A stretch of 64,000 bases of DNA from Bacteroidota bacterium (GTDB lineage: Bacteria; Bacteroidota; Bacteroidia; Bacteroidales; VadinHA17), in assembly GCA_018262715.1 (NCBI GenBank), contig JADFDS010000032.1:1-64000 (forward strand), written 5' to 3'. Below are positions 16,387 to 25,763 of this stretch, piece by piece; position 1 is the first letter of the stretch, and each line of letters opens with the position of its first letter. Both the position numbers and the translations under genes were made by a program. Under the pieces are notes generated by a model. It saw only the letters and a list, made by a program, of their open reading frames with translations, made no database searches and was not told the origin of the DNA.

Positions 16387-17226
16387 ATGAAGACTAAAAG
16401 TATCATTCCAGGAGTCATAATTTTACTGGCATCAATATCTGCCGGAGGACAGGACCTACAGGTCAAACAGTCTCTGGCAGAGATTGAATGGAACATTAAG
16501 AATATTACCGCGGGGGTAATTCTGAAGTCGGCCCGGGCAAGGCTGTTCGACTCTGACCAGGCGATATATGTCGTTGAAACAGATACCACTGCCGGGCGGT
16601 TTGAGATAGGGGTAGCTGCCGGGGACAAGGCTATCGTCACCAGTGCATATGCGGCCGGAGAGGGAGTATTGGCGGCCATCAATGGCACCTTTTTCAACAT
16701 GGAAAAAGGTTATAATGTTCACTACGTCAAGGTAGACGATACCGTGGTTTCGGTGACCGATGAGAACGAGTACGGAATAAGGGCTACCGGGGTTTTCACT
16801 GCCACCGGCGAGGCAGTTGATATCGCGAGCTGGGGGCCGGAGCGTGAGGATGCCGGATATCTGAACGCTGAGGATGCCATTGTCACAGGTCCGCTTCTTA
16901 CCGATAACGGAAAGGATATTGCCATTGACAGCACCAATTTCAACAAGAACCGTCATCCGCGGTCGCTCCTGGGCATCACCGGAGAGGGCCATGTACTTTT
17001 CATTGCCGTTGACGGCAGGCAGTCTGGCTATGCCGACGGTATGAGCCTCTTCGAGCTGAGACAACTGGCGAGGAGCCTGGGATGCACCGAAATCCTCAAT
17101 CTTGACGGCGGCGGGTCAACAACTCTGTACGTTAAGGGCGAGGGGGTCAGCGGCGTGGTCAACAAACCATCCGGAAGAGCTGAGAGACCAGTCCCGAGCA
17201 TTGTTTTCTTAAAAAAGATTGAATAA
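16387..17226 (+). CDS. Phosphodiester glycosidase family protein (NAGPA/DUF2233)
   Basis: The family includes the mammalian uncovering enzyme that removes GlcNAc from phosphodiester-linked sugars. This 279-residue protein has a short signal peptide (ending SAGGQ) and the family core: GVLAAINGTFFNMEKG, NKNRHPRSLLGI, LFIAVDGRQSGYADGMSL and the conserved NLDGGGSTTLYV (about 238-249), near the active site. It is exported, so it probably works on cell-wall or exopolysaccharide phosphodiesters. The gene is divergent from the beta-helix gene across 69 bases. The next gene begins 18 bases downstream. Confidence 0.85.
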   Translation: MKTKSIIPGVIILLASISAGGQDLQVKQSLAEIEWNIKNITAGVILKSARARLFDSDQAIYVVETDTTAGRFEIGVAAGDKAIVTSAYAAGEGVLAAINGTFFNMEKGYNVHYVKVDDTVVSVTDENEYGIRATGVFTATGEAVDIASWGPEREDAGYLNAEDAIVTGPLLTDNGKDIAIDSTNFNKNRHPRSLLGITGEGHVLFIAVDGRQSGYADGMSLFELRQLARSLGCTEILNLDGGGSTTLYVKGEGVSGVVNKPSGRAERPVPSIVFLKKIE

Positions 17227-17244
17227 CCAGAAAAATGATTAAAA

Positions 17245-17826
17245 ATGAGTTATACACTGAAACCTGGTGAAAAAGCCATAGACTTCCGGCTTCCCGCCAC
17301 TGACGGCAGGGAATACAGCCTGGCTGACTTCGATGATCACCCGTACCTTGTGGTCTTCTTTACATGCAATCACTGTCCATATGTGATCGGGTCGGACGAA
17401 GTTACAAGGGCCACAGCGGAAAAGTTCCGTGACAGAGGGGTGGCTTTCGTTGGCATCAACTCCAACAGTGAACACACATATGAGGAGGACAGCTTCCCAA
17501 ACATGGTGAAAAGGATGAAGGAGCACAATTTCCCGTGGAAATACCTGTATGACAGGGATCAGCAGGCAGCGAAGGATTACGGTGCACTGAAGACACCGCA
17601 CTTCTTTGTATTCAACCGTGACAGGGTGCTGGCCTATACCGGCAGAGGCGTTGACTCTCCGAGAGACACCACGCGGATGACCGTCAATGACCTCGACAGG
17701 GCGCTGGAGGAACTTACAACGGGCAGGCCGATCAGCGTTGCAGTCACCAATCCCATCGGGTGCAACATCAAGTGGGAAGGGCGTGAAGCCAAGTGGATGC
17801 CTCCCGAAGCCTGTGACCTGGTCTGA
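17245..17826 (+). CDS. Thioredoxin-like AhpC/TSA family protein
   Basis: The 193-residue protein has the redoxin opening [20 protein letters not shown]. The active-site region [10 protein letters not shown] (about 36-45) carries a CNHC pair typical of cytosolic thioredoxin-like peroxiredoxin relatives. [10 protein letters not shown] and [10 protein letters not shown] (with the cis-Pro) complete the fold. No signal peptide is seen, so it should act in the cytosol in thiol redox control. The partner is unknown. It lies between a glycosidase and an ABC exporter without an obvious functional link. Confidence 0.8.
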   Translation: MSYTLKPGEKAIDFRLPATDGREYSLADFDDHPYLVVFFTCNHCPYVIGSDEVTRATAEKFRDRGVAFVGINSNSEHTYEEDSFPNMVKRMKEHNFPWKYLYDRDQQAAKDYGALKTPHFFVFNRDRVLAYTGRGVDSPRDTTRMTVNDLDRALEELTTGRPISVAVTNPIGCNIKWEGREAKWMPPEACDLV

Positions 17827-17860
17827 GTATTGTTGCCGCCACCTGAGCCTGTAACACGAT

Positions 17861-18748
17861 ATGAGCACACCCGCCATACAAATCTCGGATCTTACCAAGA
17901 GATACGGCAAAGACCGGGGCATTGAGAACATAAACCTTCAGGTGGAGGAGGGTGAGATCTTTGGGTTCATCGGTCCTAACGGCGCCGGCAAATCGACTAC
18001 CATACGGGTGCTGCTGAACCTTCTGTTCCCGACGGGCGGAAGCGCACGTATCATGGGACTCGACATATTACGGGATTCGAAGAAGATAAGGGCGCAGACA
18101 GGCTACATCCCCTCTGAAGTCAACCCCTGGCCTGACATGACTGCCAGGGAATTTCTTCGTTACAGTGCCTCATTCTACGGTATCGCGCATGACGCGAAGA
18201 AAATCCCTGAACTGATGGAGATGTTTGATGTTGAACCCGGGAGAAAAATATCAGACCTCTCATCGGGTAACAGGAAGAAGCTCTCCATTATCCAGAGTTT
18301 TCTTCACACTCCCGCGTTGCTCATTGTCGATGAGCCTACCACAGGGCTTGACCCGCTGATGCAATCGAGGTTTTTCGATATTCTTCGTTCTGAGAACAGG
18401 AGAGGGATGACCGTTTTTTTTTCCTCCCACTCGCTCAGCGATGTGCAGATGCTCTGCGGGCGGGTGGCCATTATAAGGGAAGGCAGGATCGTCAATGTGG
18501 AAGCAATCGAGACCCTGAGGAAGAAACAGCTGAAAAAGATCAGGATTGAATTCGTAGACAGGATACCCGAAATTCTGACCGGCATGCCGGGAATGAAAAA
18601 TGGTGTCAATGTCTCGGGTAAAGCCATGGAATTTATCTGGTCAGGCGATATGAACGGCCTGATTGCTGCTCTAAGCGGAAAGGAAATTGCTGACATGACT
18701 GTAGAGGAGCCTTCGCTTGAGGAAATCTTTATGCACTACTACAATTAG
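17861..18748 (+). CDS. ABC transporter ATP-binding subunit
   Basis: The 295-residue ATPase shows Walker A GPNGAGKST (about 39-47), signature LSSGNRKKL (in place of LSGGQ), Walker B ALLIVDEPTTGLDP and a switch His in FFSSHSLSD. Layout and C-terminal extension match exporters of the BcrA/CcmA type, where one ATPase pairs with one separate permease. The permease gene follows 14 bases later. Substrate is not deducible. The signature's loss of Gly-Gln still occurs in functional members of this group. Confidence 0.9.
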   Translation: MSTPAIQISDLTKRYGKDRGIENINLQVEEGEIFGFIGPNGAGKSTTIRVLLNLLFPTGGSARIMGLDILRDSKKIRAQTGYIPSEVNPWPDMTAREFLRYSASFYGIAHDAKKIPELMEMFDVEPGRKISDLSSGNRKKLSIIQSFLHTPALLIVDEPTTGLDPLMQSRFFDILRSENRRGMTVFFSSHSLSDVQMLCGRVAIIREGRIVNVEAIETLRKKQLKKIRIEFVDRIPEILTGMPGMKNGVNVSGKAMEFIWSGDMNGLIAALSGKEIADMTVEEPSLEEIFMHYYN

Positions 18749-18762
18749 TCCGCGATGATCAG

Positions 18763-19572
18763 ATGAACAGGAATCTGTTTCTCAGGGAGTTTCGCAGCAA
18801 TGCAACAGGACTGCTGATATGGACGGCAATAATCGCCTTCCTCACCACTGCCACCATGTCTCTATACAGCATCTTCCTCGAAAACAACACGAAGATACTG
18901 GCCATGATCAGCATCCTCCCCGAAGGCGCATTGCAGTTCAAGGGTGTTTCCAATGTAAACGATCTCTTTTCCGTCCTTGGTTTCTATTCCGCCAATAATG
19001 TGATTTACATGCTGGTACTGGGGAGCATCTACTCAATTGTACTCTCTTCCAACATCCTCCTGAAGGAGGAGTATGGCAGAACCGCAGAGTTCCTGCTTTC
19101 ATGGCCGGTGACAAGGGGGCAGGTCTTCTTCAGCAAACTGGCCGTGGTTGTCATCAACATTTTGGCAATCAATCTGATAATAACCGTTGCCGGGTACATA
19201 TCACTTGAGACCTGTAAGAAGGAACCCTATAGTGTTGATGCGTTTTTTATTATGTCAGTATACACCCTCCTGCTTCACTTTTTTTTCGCAACGCTTGGTC
19301 TCTTCATGTCAGTGCTTGTAAAAAAGCCAAAGCCGATAACCACACTGGGTGTAGCGTGGGTCATGGTTCTCTATTTCATCTTCACCATTTCCAATATCAC
19401 ACCTGATCTTTCATGGGCAGGATATGTCAGTCCCTACAAATTCATTGATCTTGATGTGGTTAACCCCGCATACGCGTTGGACCTGGTAAATATTATGTAC
19501 TTCACCCTGTTTTCGTTTTTACTGATCTTCTTTTCCCTGAGGATATATCTCAGGAAGGATATTTATCTTTAG
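18763..19572 (+). CDS. ABC-2 type transporter permease
   Basis: The 269-residue protein has six hydrophobic segments: near 14-35, 65-95, 120-145, 160-185, 193-215 and 235-260. It starts MNRNLFLREFRSNATGLLIW, an N-terminus typical of ABC-2 permeases. It follows the ATPase gene by 14 bases, so the two form one exporter. The long loop after helix 1 contains KGVSNVNDLFSVLGFYSANN. The transported substrate is unknown. Confidence 0.85.
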   Translation: MNRNLFLREFRSNATGLLIWTAIIAFLTTATMSLYSIFLENNTKILAMISILPEGALQFKGVSNVNDLFSVLGFYSANNVIYMLVLGSIYSIVLSSNILLKEEYGRTAEFLLSWPVTRGQVFFSKLAVVVINILAINLIITVAGYISLETCKKEPYSVDAFFIMSVYTLLLHFFFATLGLFMSVLVKKPKPITTLGVAWVMVLYFIFTISNITPDLSWAGYVSPYKFIDLDVVNPAYALDLVNIMYFTLFSFLLIFFSLRIYLRKDIYL

Positions 19573-19622
19573 AAAGAGTTTTCAGTCCGGAAGAAAAACT
19601 AAATTGTTCGGGCGGAGGATCA

Positions 19623-21179
19623 ATGAATCAGTCAATTATGGCAATCACGAAAATCACACATATACTTATGGCGATTACACTTCTGGTATCCGGCCCTCTG
19701 TGGTCACAGCAATACCAGGGAAGCACTTTTGACGAAAGCGGCGACGTCGGAAGTTGTGGGATCAAAGGATCGACTGAATTTCTGCCGGAGAGTCAGGAAT
19801 ATCTTCTGACCGGGTCAGGCGGCAACATCTGGTTTGGCTCTGACCAGTTTCATTTTACATGGAAGAAGATGGAGGACGATTTCATCCTCAGTGCCGATGT
19901 GAGGTTCGTCGGTTCAGGGAAGCATGAGCACAGAAAAACCGGATGGATGATCAGGGAAGGGCTTGGCGGTGCCTCGCCCCATATCAGTGCGGCAGTGCAC
20001 GGCGACGGGCTGGCCTCGCTGCAATACAGAGTTGCAGAGGGTGGAGAGACATACGAGAGAAGGTCTCCGGTTGTTGCCCCTGATATTATCCGGATTGAAA
20101 GGGAAGGTGACCTGTTCATCTTCTCCGCTGCAGTCAGGGGGAGGCCATTTGACACCGTGGCTGTAACTCAGGCATCGCTGGCCGGCGAGGTGTATGCCGG
20201 CCTGTTTGTCTGCTCTCACGATAACACCGTTACGGAAAGTGCTGTATTTTCAAATGTACGGATTACAAGACCGGCATGGCCAGGCCTGGTACCTTACCGC
20301 GATTTTCTGGGGAGCAATCTTGAGATCCTGGATATTGAGACAGGCCTTCGCAGGGTGGTCTTCCAGGCACCAAATTCGATACAGGCGCCCAACTGGACGC
20401 CTGACGGCAGGTACCTGATATACAATAGTGAAGGTTTGCTCTACCGCTTTGACCTTGAATCAGGCAGGCCGGAGGTGATCAATTCAGGATTTGCGACCAG
20501 CAACAACAATGACCATGTGCTGTCATTTGACGGAAAGATGCTGGGCATCAGCCACCATGCAGCAGAAGAGGACAACAAATCGATTATATACATCATGCCT
20601 GCTGAGGGGGGCACTCCGGAACGGATCACCGCGAAGGGTCCCTCCTATCTTCACGGCTGGTCGCCTGACGGACGCTGGCTGACCTATACCGCAGAGCGAA
20701 ACGGTGACTATGACATTTATAAAATCTCTGTGAAGAAGAGAAAAGAGATCAGGCTCACCGATACCTCCGGCCTGGATGACGGGTCTGAGTACTCACCTGA
20801 CGGCAAGTATATCTATTTCAATTCAGCCCGCACCGGTACCATGAAGCTCTGGCGGATGAAACCTGACGGTTCGAAGCAGGAGCAGCTTACATTTGATGAA
20901 TACAACGACTGGTTTCCGCACATCTCACCGGACGGGAAGCAGATTGTCTTCCTCTCATTCATGCCGGAAGTGAAAGCCGATGATCACCCGTTTTACAAAC
21001 ACGTGTATATCAGGAAAATATTGATTCCGGGAGCTGACGCCGGCCGGCAGAAGTTTGCGCCCCTGACACCTGAGGTAATTGTTTATCTTTACGGCGGACA
21101 GGGAACTATCAATGTCCCCAGCTGGTCCCCTGACGGAAAAAAGATAGCATTTGTAAGCAACTCCGGTCCGACCGAATGA
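19623..21179 (+). CDS. Secreted TolB-like beta-propeller with N-terminal lectin-like domain
   Basis: The ATG at 19623 has a GGAGG eight bases upstream and gives 518 residues with a signal peptide ending LWSQQ. Residues about 30-220 form a DUF1349/concanavalin-like beta sandwich (LTGSGGNIWFGSDQFHFTW, ILSADVRFVGSG). The rest carries at least five WD40-like PD40 blades, each with a P-DG-K/R signature: WTPDGRYLIY, WSPDGRWLTY, YSPDGKYIYF, ISPDGKQIVF and WSPDGKKIAF. It may bind a glycan or scaffold a periplasmic partner. No catalytic motif is seen. Confidence 0.75.
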   Translation: MNQSIMAITKITHILMAITLLVSGPLWSQQYQGSTFDESGDVGSCGIKGSTEFLPESQEYLLTGSGGNIWFGSDQFHFTWKKMEDDFILSADVRFVGSGKHEHRKTGWMIREGLGGASPHISAAVHGDGLASLQYRVAEGGETYERRSPVVAPDIIRIEREGDLFIFSAAVRGRPFDTVAVTQASLAGEVYAGLFVCSHDNTVTESAVFSNVRITRPAWPGLVPYRDFLGSNLEILDIETGLRRVVFQAPNSIQAPNWTPDGRYLIYNSEGLLYRFDLESGRPEVINSGFATSNNNDHVLSFDGKMLGISHHAAEEDNKSIIYIMPAEGGTPERITAKGPSYLHGWSPDGRWLTYTAERNGDYDIYKISVKKRKEIRLTDTSGLDDGSEYSPDGKYIYFNSARTGTMKLWRMKPDGSKQEQLTFDEYNDWFPHISPDGKQIVFLSFMPEVKADDHPFYKHVYIRKILIPGADAGRQKFAPLTPEVIVYLYGGQGTINVPSWSPDGKKIAFVSNSGPTE

Positions 21180-21183
21180 CCGT

Positions 21184-22938
21184 ATGATAAGAATAAGAAA
21201 GATAACCAATCCCTTTCACGAGGCCAATACCAGGAAGATTGAGGCAGTGAAGGAGATACTGCGCAAACAGTTTCCGGCAATAAGCGAAAAAAAGATCGGT
21301 GAGCTGGAGACCCAGTTCGTCAATCCTCTCAGCAAGAAGTATCAGACAGCGGTTTTCGTCGCAGAGGATATTCATGAGGCAGTCAGGGCGTTTGCCGTAC
21401 TTCTCTTCATGCCTGACCTGCAGTTCTGTTATCTCGATTACATTGCAGCATCACCAGACAGCTCATCGTCCGGCCTGGGGAGTGCACTCTATGAACGGAT
21501 AAGGGAGGAGGCCATATCGCTTGATGCAATTGGTCTCTTCTTCGAATGCCTTCCGGATGATCCGGTTTTATGCCATGATCCGGAGACGCTGGAGCAGAAC
21601 CGGAAAAGACTGGCTTTCTATGAGCGGTTCGGAGCCAGGCCTGTCGCCGGCACACTCTATGAAACTCCTGTCAAACCCGAAGACAATTGTCCTCCCTACC
21701 TGGTCTTTGACGGGCTTGGCCATCGCACTGCAGTCTCACGTGATGAGCTTCGCGGAATTGTAAGGGCAATCCTTGAAAGAAAATATGGCGATTATTCCGG
21801 TGAGGAATATAACAACATGGTTATTAACAGCATAACCGATGATCCGGTGGCTATCAGGCCGCCGCGTTATACACGCAGGAAGATTCTGCCTGAGCCGACA
21901 GCCGCCATACCGGAAAAGAAAAAGATATGGCTTGCAGTCAACGACAGGCACACAATTCATCATGTCAGGGAACGGGGCTATGTGGAATCGCCCGTAAGGG
22001 TAAAGAGCATTCTTAAGGAGCTGGATAAAAGCGGGTTGTTCAGGGCAGGCAGGGTGCGTGAGTACCCTGACAGGCACATACTTGATGTGCATGACAGGAA
22101 TTACTTCAACTATTTCAGGAAGGTAAGCCGGAACATACCCAGGGGGCAGTCGGTCTACCCCTATGTATTTCCCATCAGGTATGCTTCGAGAGCGCCAAAA
22201 GATCTCTCGGTCAGGGCCGGTTATTACTGTTTTGACACCTTTACGCCCCTGAACCAGGATGCATTCCTGGCAGCCCGCTGGGGTGTGAACTGTGTAATGA
22301 GCGCAGCTGACGAACTGTTGGCAGGAACACGGTATGCCTATGTCCTTACCAGGCCGCCGGGCCACCATACTGAGAGGTCTGTCTTCGGCGGGTTCTGTTA
22401 CTTCAACAACTGCGCGATAGCAGCCCATTACCTTAGTCGCAGCGGAAGGGTGGCCATCCTCGACATAGACTATCATCACGGCAACGGGCAGCAGCAGATC
22501 TTCTACGGCAGAAGCGATGTGCTCACCCTTTCCATTCACGGGCATCCCTCCTTTGCGTATCCCTATTTCTCCGGATTTGAAGAGGAGAAGGGCGAAGGGA
22601 AAGGGCTGGGATTCAATCACAACTTCCCCCTTCCGGAGAAAGTGACACATGAACAGTACGTGAAGGTGCTGAGCCGGGCACTTAACCTGATCAAGAAATT
22701 TAAGACTGATTACCTGATAGTTGCGCTTGGTTTTGATCCCGCCAAAGGTGATCCGACAGGGACATGGAGTTTTACACACAACAACTTCACGGCAAACGGG
22801 GAGATGATAGGCAGCATGAAGCTGCCGACGCTTGTGGTTCAGGAGGGGGGTTACCGGAACCAGTCGCTTGGCATAAATGCCCGTGCCTTCTTCACCGGAC
22901 TGCACAGGGCACATAACGGTAAAAACCCAATGAAATGA
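21184..22938 (+). CDS. Fusion of GNAT-like acetyltransferase and class II HDAC/acetylpolyamine deacetylase
   Basis: The 584-residue protein has two enzyme-like halves. Residues 1-165 resemble a GNAT fold: AVFVAEDIHEAVRAFAVLLF, a YLDYIAASP strand, the acetyl-CoA loop SSSSGLGSALYERI and LAFYERFGARP. Residues about 250-575 are a zinc deacetylase of the acetylpolyamine amidohydrolase/class II HDAC type. They have RPPGHH (390-395, catalytic His pair), DIDYHHGNG (427-435, ligands Asp429 and His431), GFDP (Asp518) and the late GGY tyrosine. It follows the propeller gene by 4 bases and overlaps the next gene by ATGA. Confidence 0.8.
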   Translation: MIRIRKITNPFHEANTRKIEAVKEILRKQFPAISEKKIGELETQFVNPLSKKYQTAVFVAEDIHEAVRAFAVLLFMPDLQFCYLDYIAASPDSSSSGLGSALYERIREEAISLDAIGLFFECLPDDPVLCHDPETLEQNRKRLAFYERFGARPVAGTLYETPVKPEDNCPPYLVFDGLGHRTAVSRDELRGIVRAILERKYGDYSGEEYNNMVINSITDDPVAIRPPRYTRRKILPEPTAAIPEKKKIWLAVNDRHTIHHVRERGYVESPVRVKSILKELDKSGLFRAGRVREYPDRHILDVHDRNYFNYFRKVSRNIPRGQSVYPYVFPIRYASRAPKDLSVRAGYYCFDTFTPLNQDAFLAARWGVNCVMSAADELLAGTRYAYVLTRPPGHHTERSVFGGFCYFNNCAIAAHYLSRSGRVAILDIDYHHGNGQQQIFYGRSDVLTLSIHGHPSFAYPYFSGFEEEKGEGKGLGFNHNFPLPEKVTHEQYVKVLSRALNLIKKFKTDYLIVALGFDPAKGDPTGTWSFTHNNFTANGEMIGSMKLPTLVVQEGGYRNQSLGINARAFFTGLHRAHNGKNPMK

Positions 22939-23795
22939 AGAAATCGATATTTACAATGACCGGAATAAAGCGTTACCTGCTGGTTGCGGGAATACTGCTG
23001 GTGGCCGTGATACTGCTTGCAAACAAGCTGGTAATATGGGGCGCCGCATTCATTGCCGCCGGGCTGATTATCCTCGGGATACAGCAGTTGATCCAGCTGA
23101 ACGTGAAGGTCTCAAAGTTCGAGGATAACATCTCCGGCCTTCAGGAAAAGAATCAGGATCTGGCGAAGATGAATGAGAAGCTGATAGAGGAAAATGCGTT
23201 CCTCAAGGAGCGGCATTTCCAGATCACGCAGATAAAGAGCATCCTCGAGATGAATCTCTTCGAGATTGACACCAGGTTCAAGCGGACGGTCAACAGGACG
23301 GAGATGCTGAATGACCGTGAGATCAGGCATATCGGAAGCCTGGGTGTCTCGCTCAAGGCCAAGTACGGCATTGATCTTAAGGAGCTCAGGTTCAAGTATA
23401 TGCCTGAAAGTGATGAGCTGATTGTGGCCAATATCAACCCACGGTTTCTTTCATTCGGCAATCGCAAGCTTGAGTGGGAGTTCTTCGAGACGCTGGAGTA
23501 CAGGAGGCAGTTGCCCCTGACGACGAAGAGGTGGATGACCAGTGATGACCTGGCGGAGAAGGCCGACAGGCTGAAGGAGGAAATTCGCCTGGAGACAGAG
23601 CATTCGCTTGAGAGCGGGCCGGAAGAGTTTTCATGGATCATGGAACCCATCCGGGAGAACGTAGAGAATACTATAAGGATAATGTTCAGGGGTATATGCA
23701 GCAATATCCGCATAGCAGAACTGGCTGACAACAGTTTCGTACCGCTGGAAGGAATCAGGCTGGAAAGACTGGAAGAACAAAAGAAACTCAAATAG
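22935..23795 (+). CDS. Membrane-anchored coiled-coil protein, unknown function
   Basis: The 286-residue protein has two adjacent N-terminal hydrophobic segments (about 12-29 and 33-49). A coiled coil follows (about 55-100, NQDLAKMNEKLIEENAFLKE), then a charged mixed alpha/beta domain. Its start overlaps the deacetylase stop in an ATGA, so expression is coupled. It lies 7 bases before the GH97 gene. I do not recognise the family. It may tether or organise a partner at the inner membrane. Confidence 0.6.
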   Translation: MKKSIFTMTGIKRYLLVAGILLVAVILLANKLVIWGAAFIAAGLIILGIQQLIQLNVKVSKFEDNISGLQEKNQDLAKMNEKLIEENAFLKERHFQITQIKSILEMNLFEIDTRFKRTVNRTEMLNDREIRHIGSLGVSLKAKYGIDLKELRFKYMPESDELIVANINPRFLSFGNRKLEWEFFETLEYRRQLPLTTKRWMTSDDLAEKADRLKEEIRLETEHSLESGPEEFSWIMEPIRENVENTIRIMFRGICSNIRIAELADNSFVPLEGIRLERLEEQKKLK

Positions 23796-23802
23796 TTTTT
23801 CA

Positions 23803-25752
23803 ATGAAAAGGATTTGGATTGCAGCCCTCGTGGTGATTGCCCTCGCCTCAGGCTGCGCGACTTCAGGAACGGTTGACATGGCCAGTCCTGATGGAAGGAT
23901 AGTGGTGGCGTTTAACCTGCTCGAGGGCGGGCAACCGGTATATTCGGTCACATATCGTGATACGGCTGTGATTACTGAAGGCAAACTCGGGCTTATCAGG
24001 AGTGATGCCGGCTTTTCGTCGGGTCTGAGGCTGAATTCAGTGACAGGACCGGAGGAGGTTAAGGAGAATTATACCCTGCTGCACGGCAAAAAAAGGGATG
24101 CATCCTACCATGCATTCAGGTACACTGTCCACCTTTCAGGTGCATCCGGTGAGGCAATGGATATTATTTTCCAGGTTTCGGATGAAGGGTTGGCATTCTG
24201 CTATAAATTTCCCGGTGTGTCTGAAGAGATTAAATACATCACAGCTGAAAAGAGCTCATTCGGTTTTGCAGAGGGTGCGCTGGCATGGATCCAGCCGCGT
24301 GCCAAAGCAAAGACGGGCTGGAATCAGTCAAATCCCTCTTATGAAGAGAACTACCTGATGGAGGTGCCGCTGGCCAACGTGGCTGCTGACACCAACGGAT
24401 GGGTCTTCCCGGCACTATACAGATCGGGCGGTTGCTGGGTGAACCTGACGGAAAGCTGGCCTGACAGGAACTACTGCGGCAGCCACCTGGCAAAAGGAGA
24501 AGGAGCCAATGAAATGATGATTGCCTTCCCTGAGCCCACTGAAGGTTATACAGGCGGTTCCGTTTTCCCGGAATCAAAGCTGCCATGGCAGACACCCTGG
24601 AGGATAGTGACGATGGGCAGCACCCCCGGTGCCATAGCAGAGTCAACCCATGGCACTGACCTCGCTCTTCCGCCAGCTGAAGGTGAATTCAGTTATGCCA
24701 AACCCGGAAGGGCGGCATGGAGCTGGGCCCTGATGAAAGACGGATCAGTCAACTATGAGGAGCAGAAACGTTTCATTGCCTACGCTGCTGAGATGGGATG
24801 GGAATATTGCCTTATAGACGTCAACTGGGATCAGACAATCGGCTGGGACAGGATAGAGGAGCTGGCGAAGCTGGCACAGGCAAAAAAGGTAGGCCTGATC
24901 TTGTGGTACAACTCAGCAGGCGACTGGAATACAGTTACATATCACCCGAAGGACAGGTTGCTGACTCATGAATCCAGGGAAGAGGAATTCAGCAGGCTGG
25001 AGAGTCTTGGGATAAAAGGAATCAAGGTCGACTTTTTTGGCGGTGACGGACAGTCGATGATGGATTATTACCAGGATATCCTTGCCGATGCATACAGGCA
25101 TAAACTGGTTGTGAATTGTCACGGATCTACCCTGCCGCGCGGCCTGCACCGTACATGGCCGAATCTTGTTTCGATGGAAGCGATACGCGGATTTGAGTAT
25201 GCCACCTTTGACCAGGGGACAGCTGACCTGGTAGCATCAAAAGCCACAACACTCGCATTTACCCGCAATGCCTTCGATCCGATGGACTTCACTCCGGTCT
25301 GTTTTACCGAGTATGATAATAATAAAAGGGTGACAGGCAACGGGGCCGAGCTGGCGCTGGCCGTGCTCTTCCTTTCAGGGGTGCAGCATTATGCAGAGAC
25401 ACCTCAGGGGATGGCAACCGTTCCGGACTATGTCAGGGAGATGATGAAGGAGATCCCGGTAAGCTGGGATGAGACAATGTTTATAGACGGTCATCCCGGA
25501 AGATACATCGTGCTCGCGAGGAGATCAGGGAATGTCTGGTACTATGCAGGTGTGAATGCTCAGAAGGATACTCTCGGGCTAAATCTGAAACTACCCTTTG
25601 CCGGGGGCATTTCAGGAACTATCATTACCGAGGGTGAGACACTCCGGTCATTCACGCAGGATACTGTCATGCCTGACGGGTCAGGAATGGCAACCGTTCA
25701 GATAGTGCCCGGCGGAGGCTTTGTTATCAGGTTTGAAAAACCTGCGTTATAA
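23803..25752 (+). CDS. Glycoside hydrolase family 97, lipoprotein
   Basis: GH97 enzymes cleave alpha-glucosides or alpha-galactosides and need Ca2+. The 649-residue protein has lipobox LASGC (Cys18) and the three GH97 parts: an N-terminal beta domain (SPDGRIVVAFNL), a (beta/alpha)8 barrel and a C-terminal sheet. In the barrel, GIKVDFF (Asp410) and SMEAIRGFEY (Glu459) match the nucleophile and acid/base of the retaining GH97b branch, mostly alpha-galactosidases. Inverting SusB types use a different base. It sits 11 bases before a GH95 gene, suggesting joint glycan breakdown, but no SusC/SusD pair is nearby. Confidence 0.85.
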   Translation: MKRIWIAALVVIALASGCATSGTVDMASPDGRIVVAFNLLEGGQPVYSVTYRDTAVITEGKLGLIRSDAGFSSGLRLNSVTGPEEVKENYTLLHGKKRDASYHAFRYTVHLSGASGEAMDIIFQVSDEGLAFCYKFPGVSEEIKYITAEKSSFGFAEGALAWIQPRAKAKTGWNQSNPSYEENYLMEVPLANVAADTNGWVFPALYRSGGCWVNLTESWPDRNYCGSHLAKGEGANEMMIAFPEPTEGYTGGSVFPESKLPWQTPWRIVTMGSTPGAIAESTHGTDLALPPAEGEFSYAKPGRAAWSWALMKDGSVNYEEQKRFIAYAAEMGWEYCLIDVNWDQTIGWDRIEELAKLAQAKKVGLILWYNSAGDWNTVTYHPKDRLLTHESREEEFSRLESLGIKGIKVDFFGGDGQSMMDYYQDILADAYRHKLVVNCHGSTLPRGLHRTWPNLVSMEAIRGFEYATFDQGTADLVASKATTLAFTRNAFDPMDFTPVCFTEYDNNKRVTGNGAELALAVLFLSGVQHYAETPQGMATVPDYVREMMKEIPVSWDETMFIDGHPGRYIVLARRSGNVWYYAGVNAQKDTLGLNLKLPFAGGISGTIITEGETLRSFTQDTVMPDGSGMATVQIVPGGGFVIRFEKPAL

Positions 25753-25763
25753 TTTCAGAACCG

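Noticed and set aside
21736-22914. 392-codon open frame on the - strand
   Set aside because: It lies fully antisense to the deacetylase, whose zinc motifs are intact; no family features were found in it.
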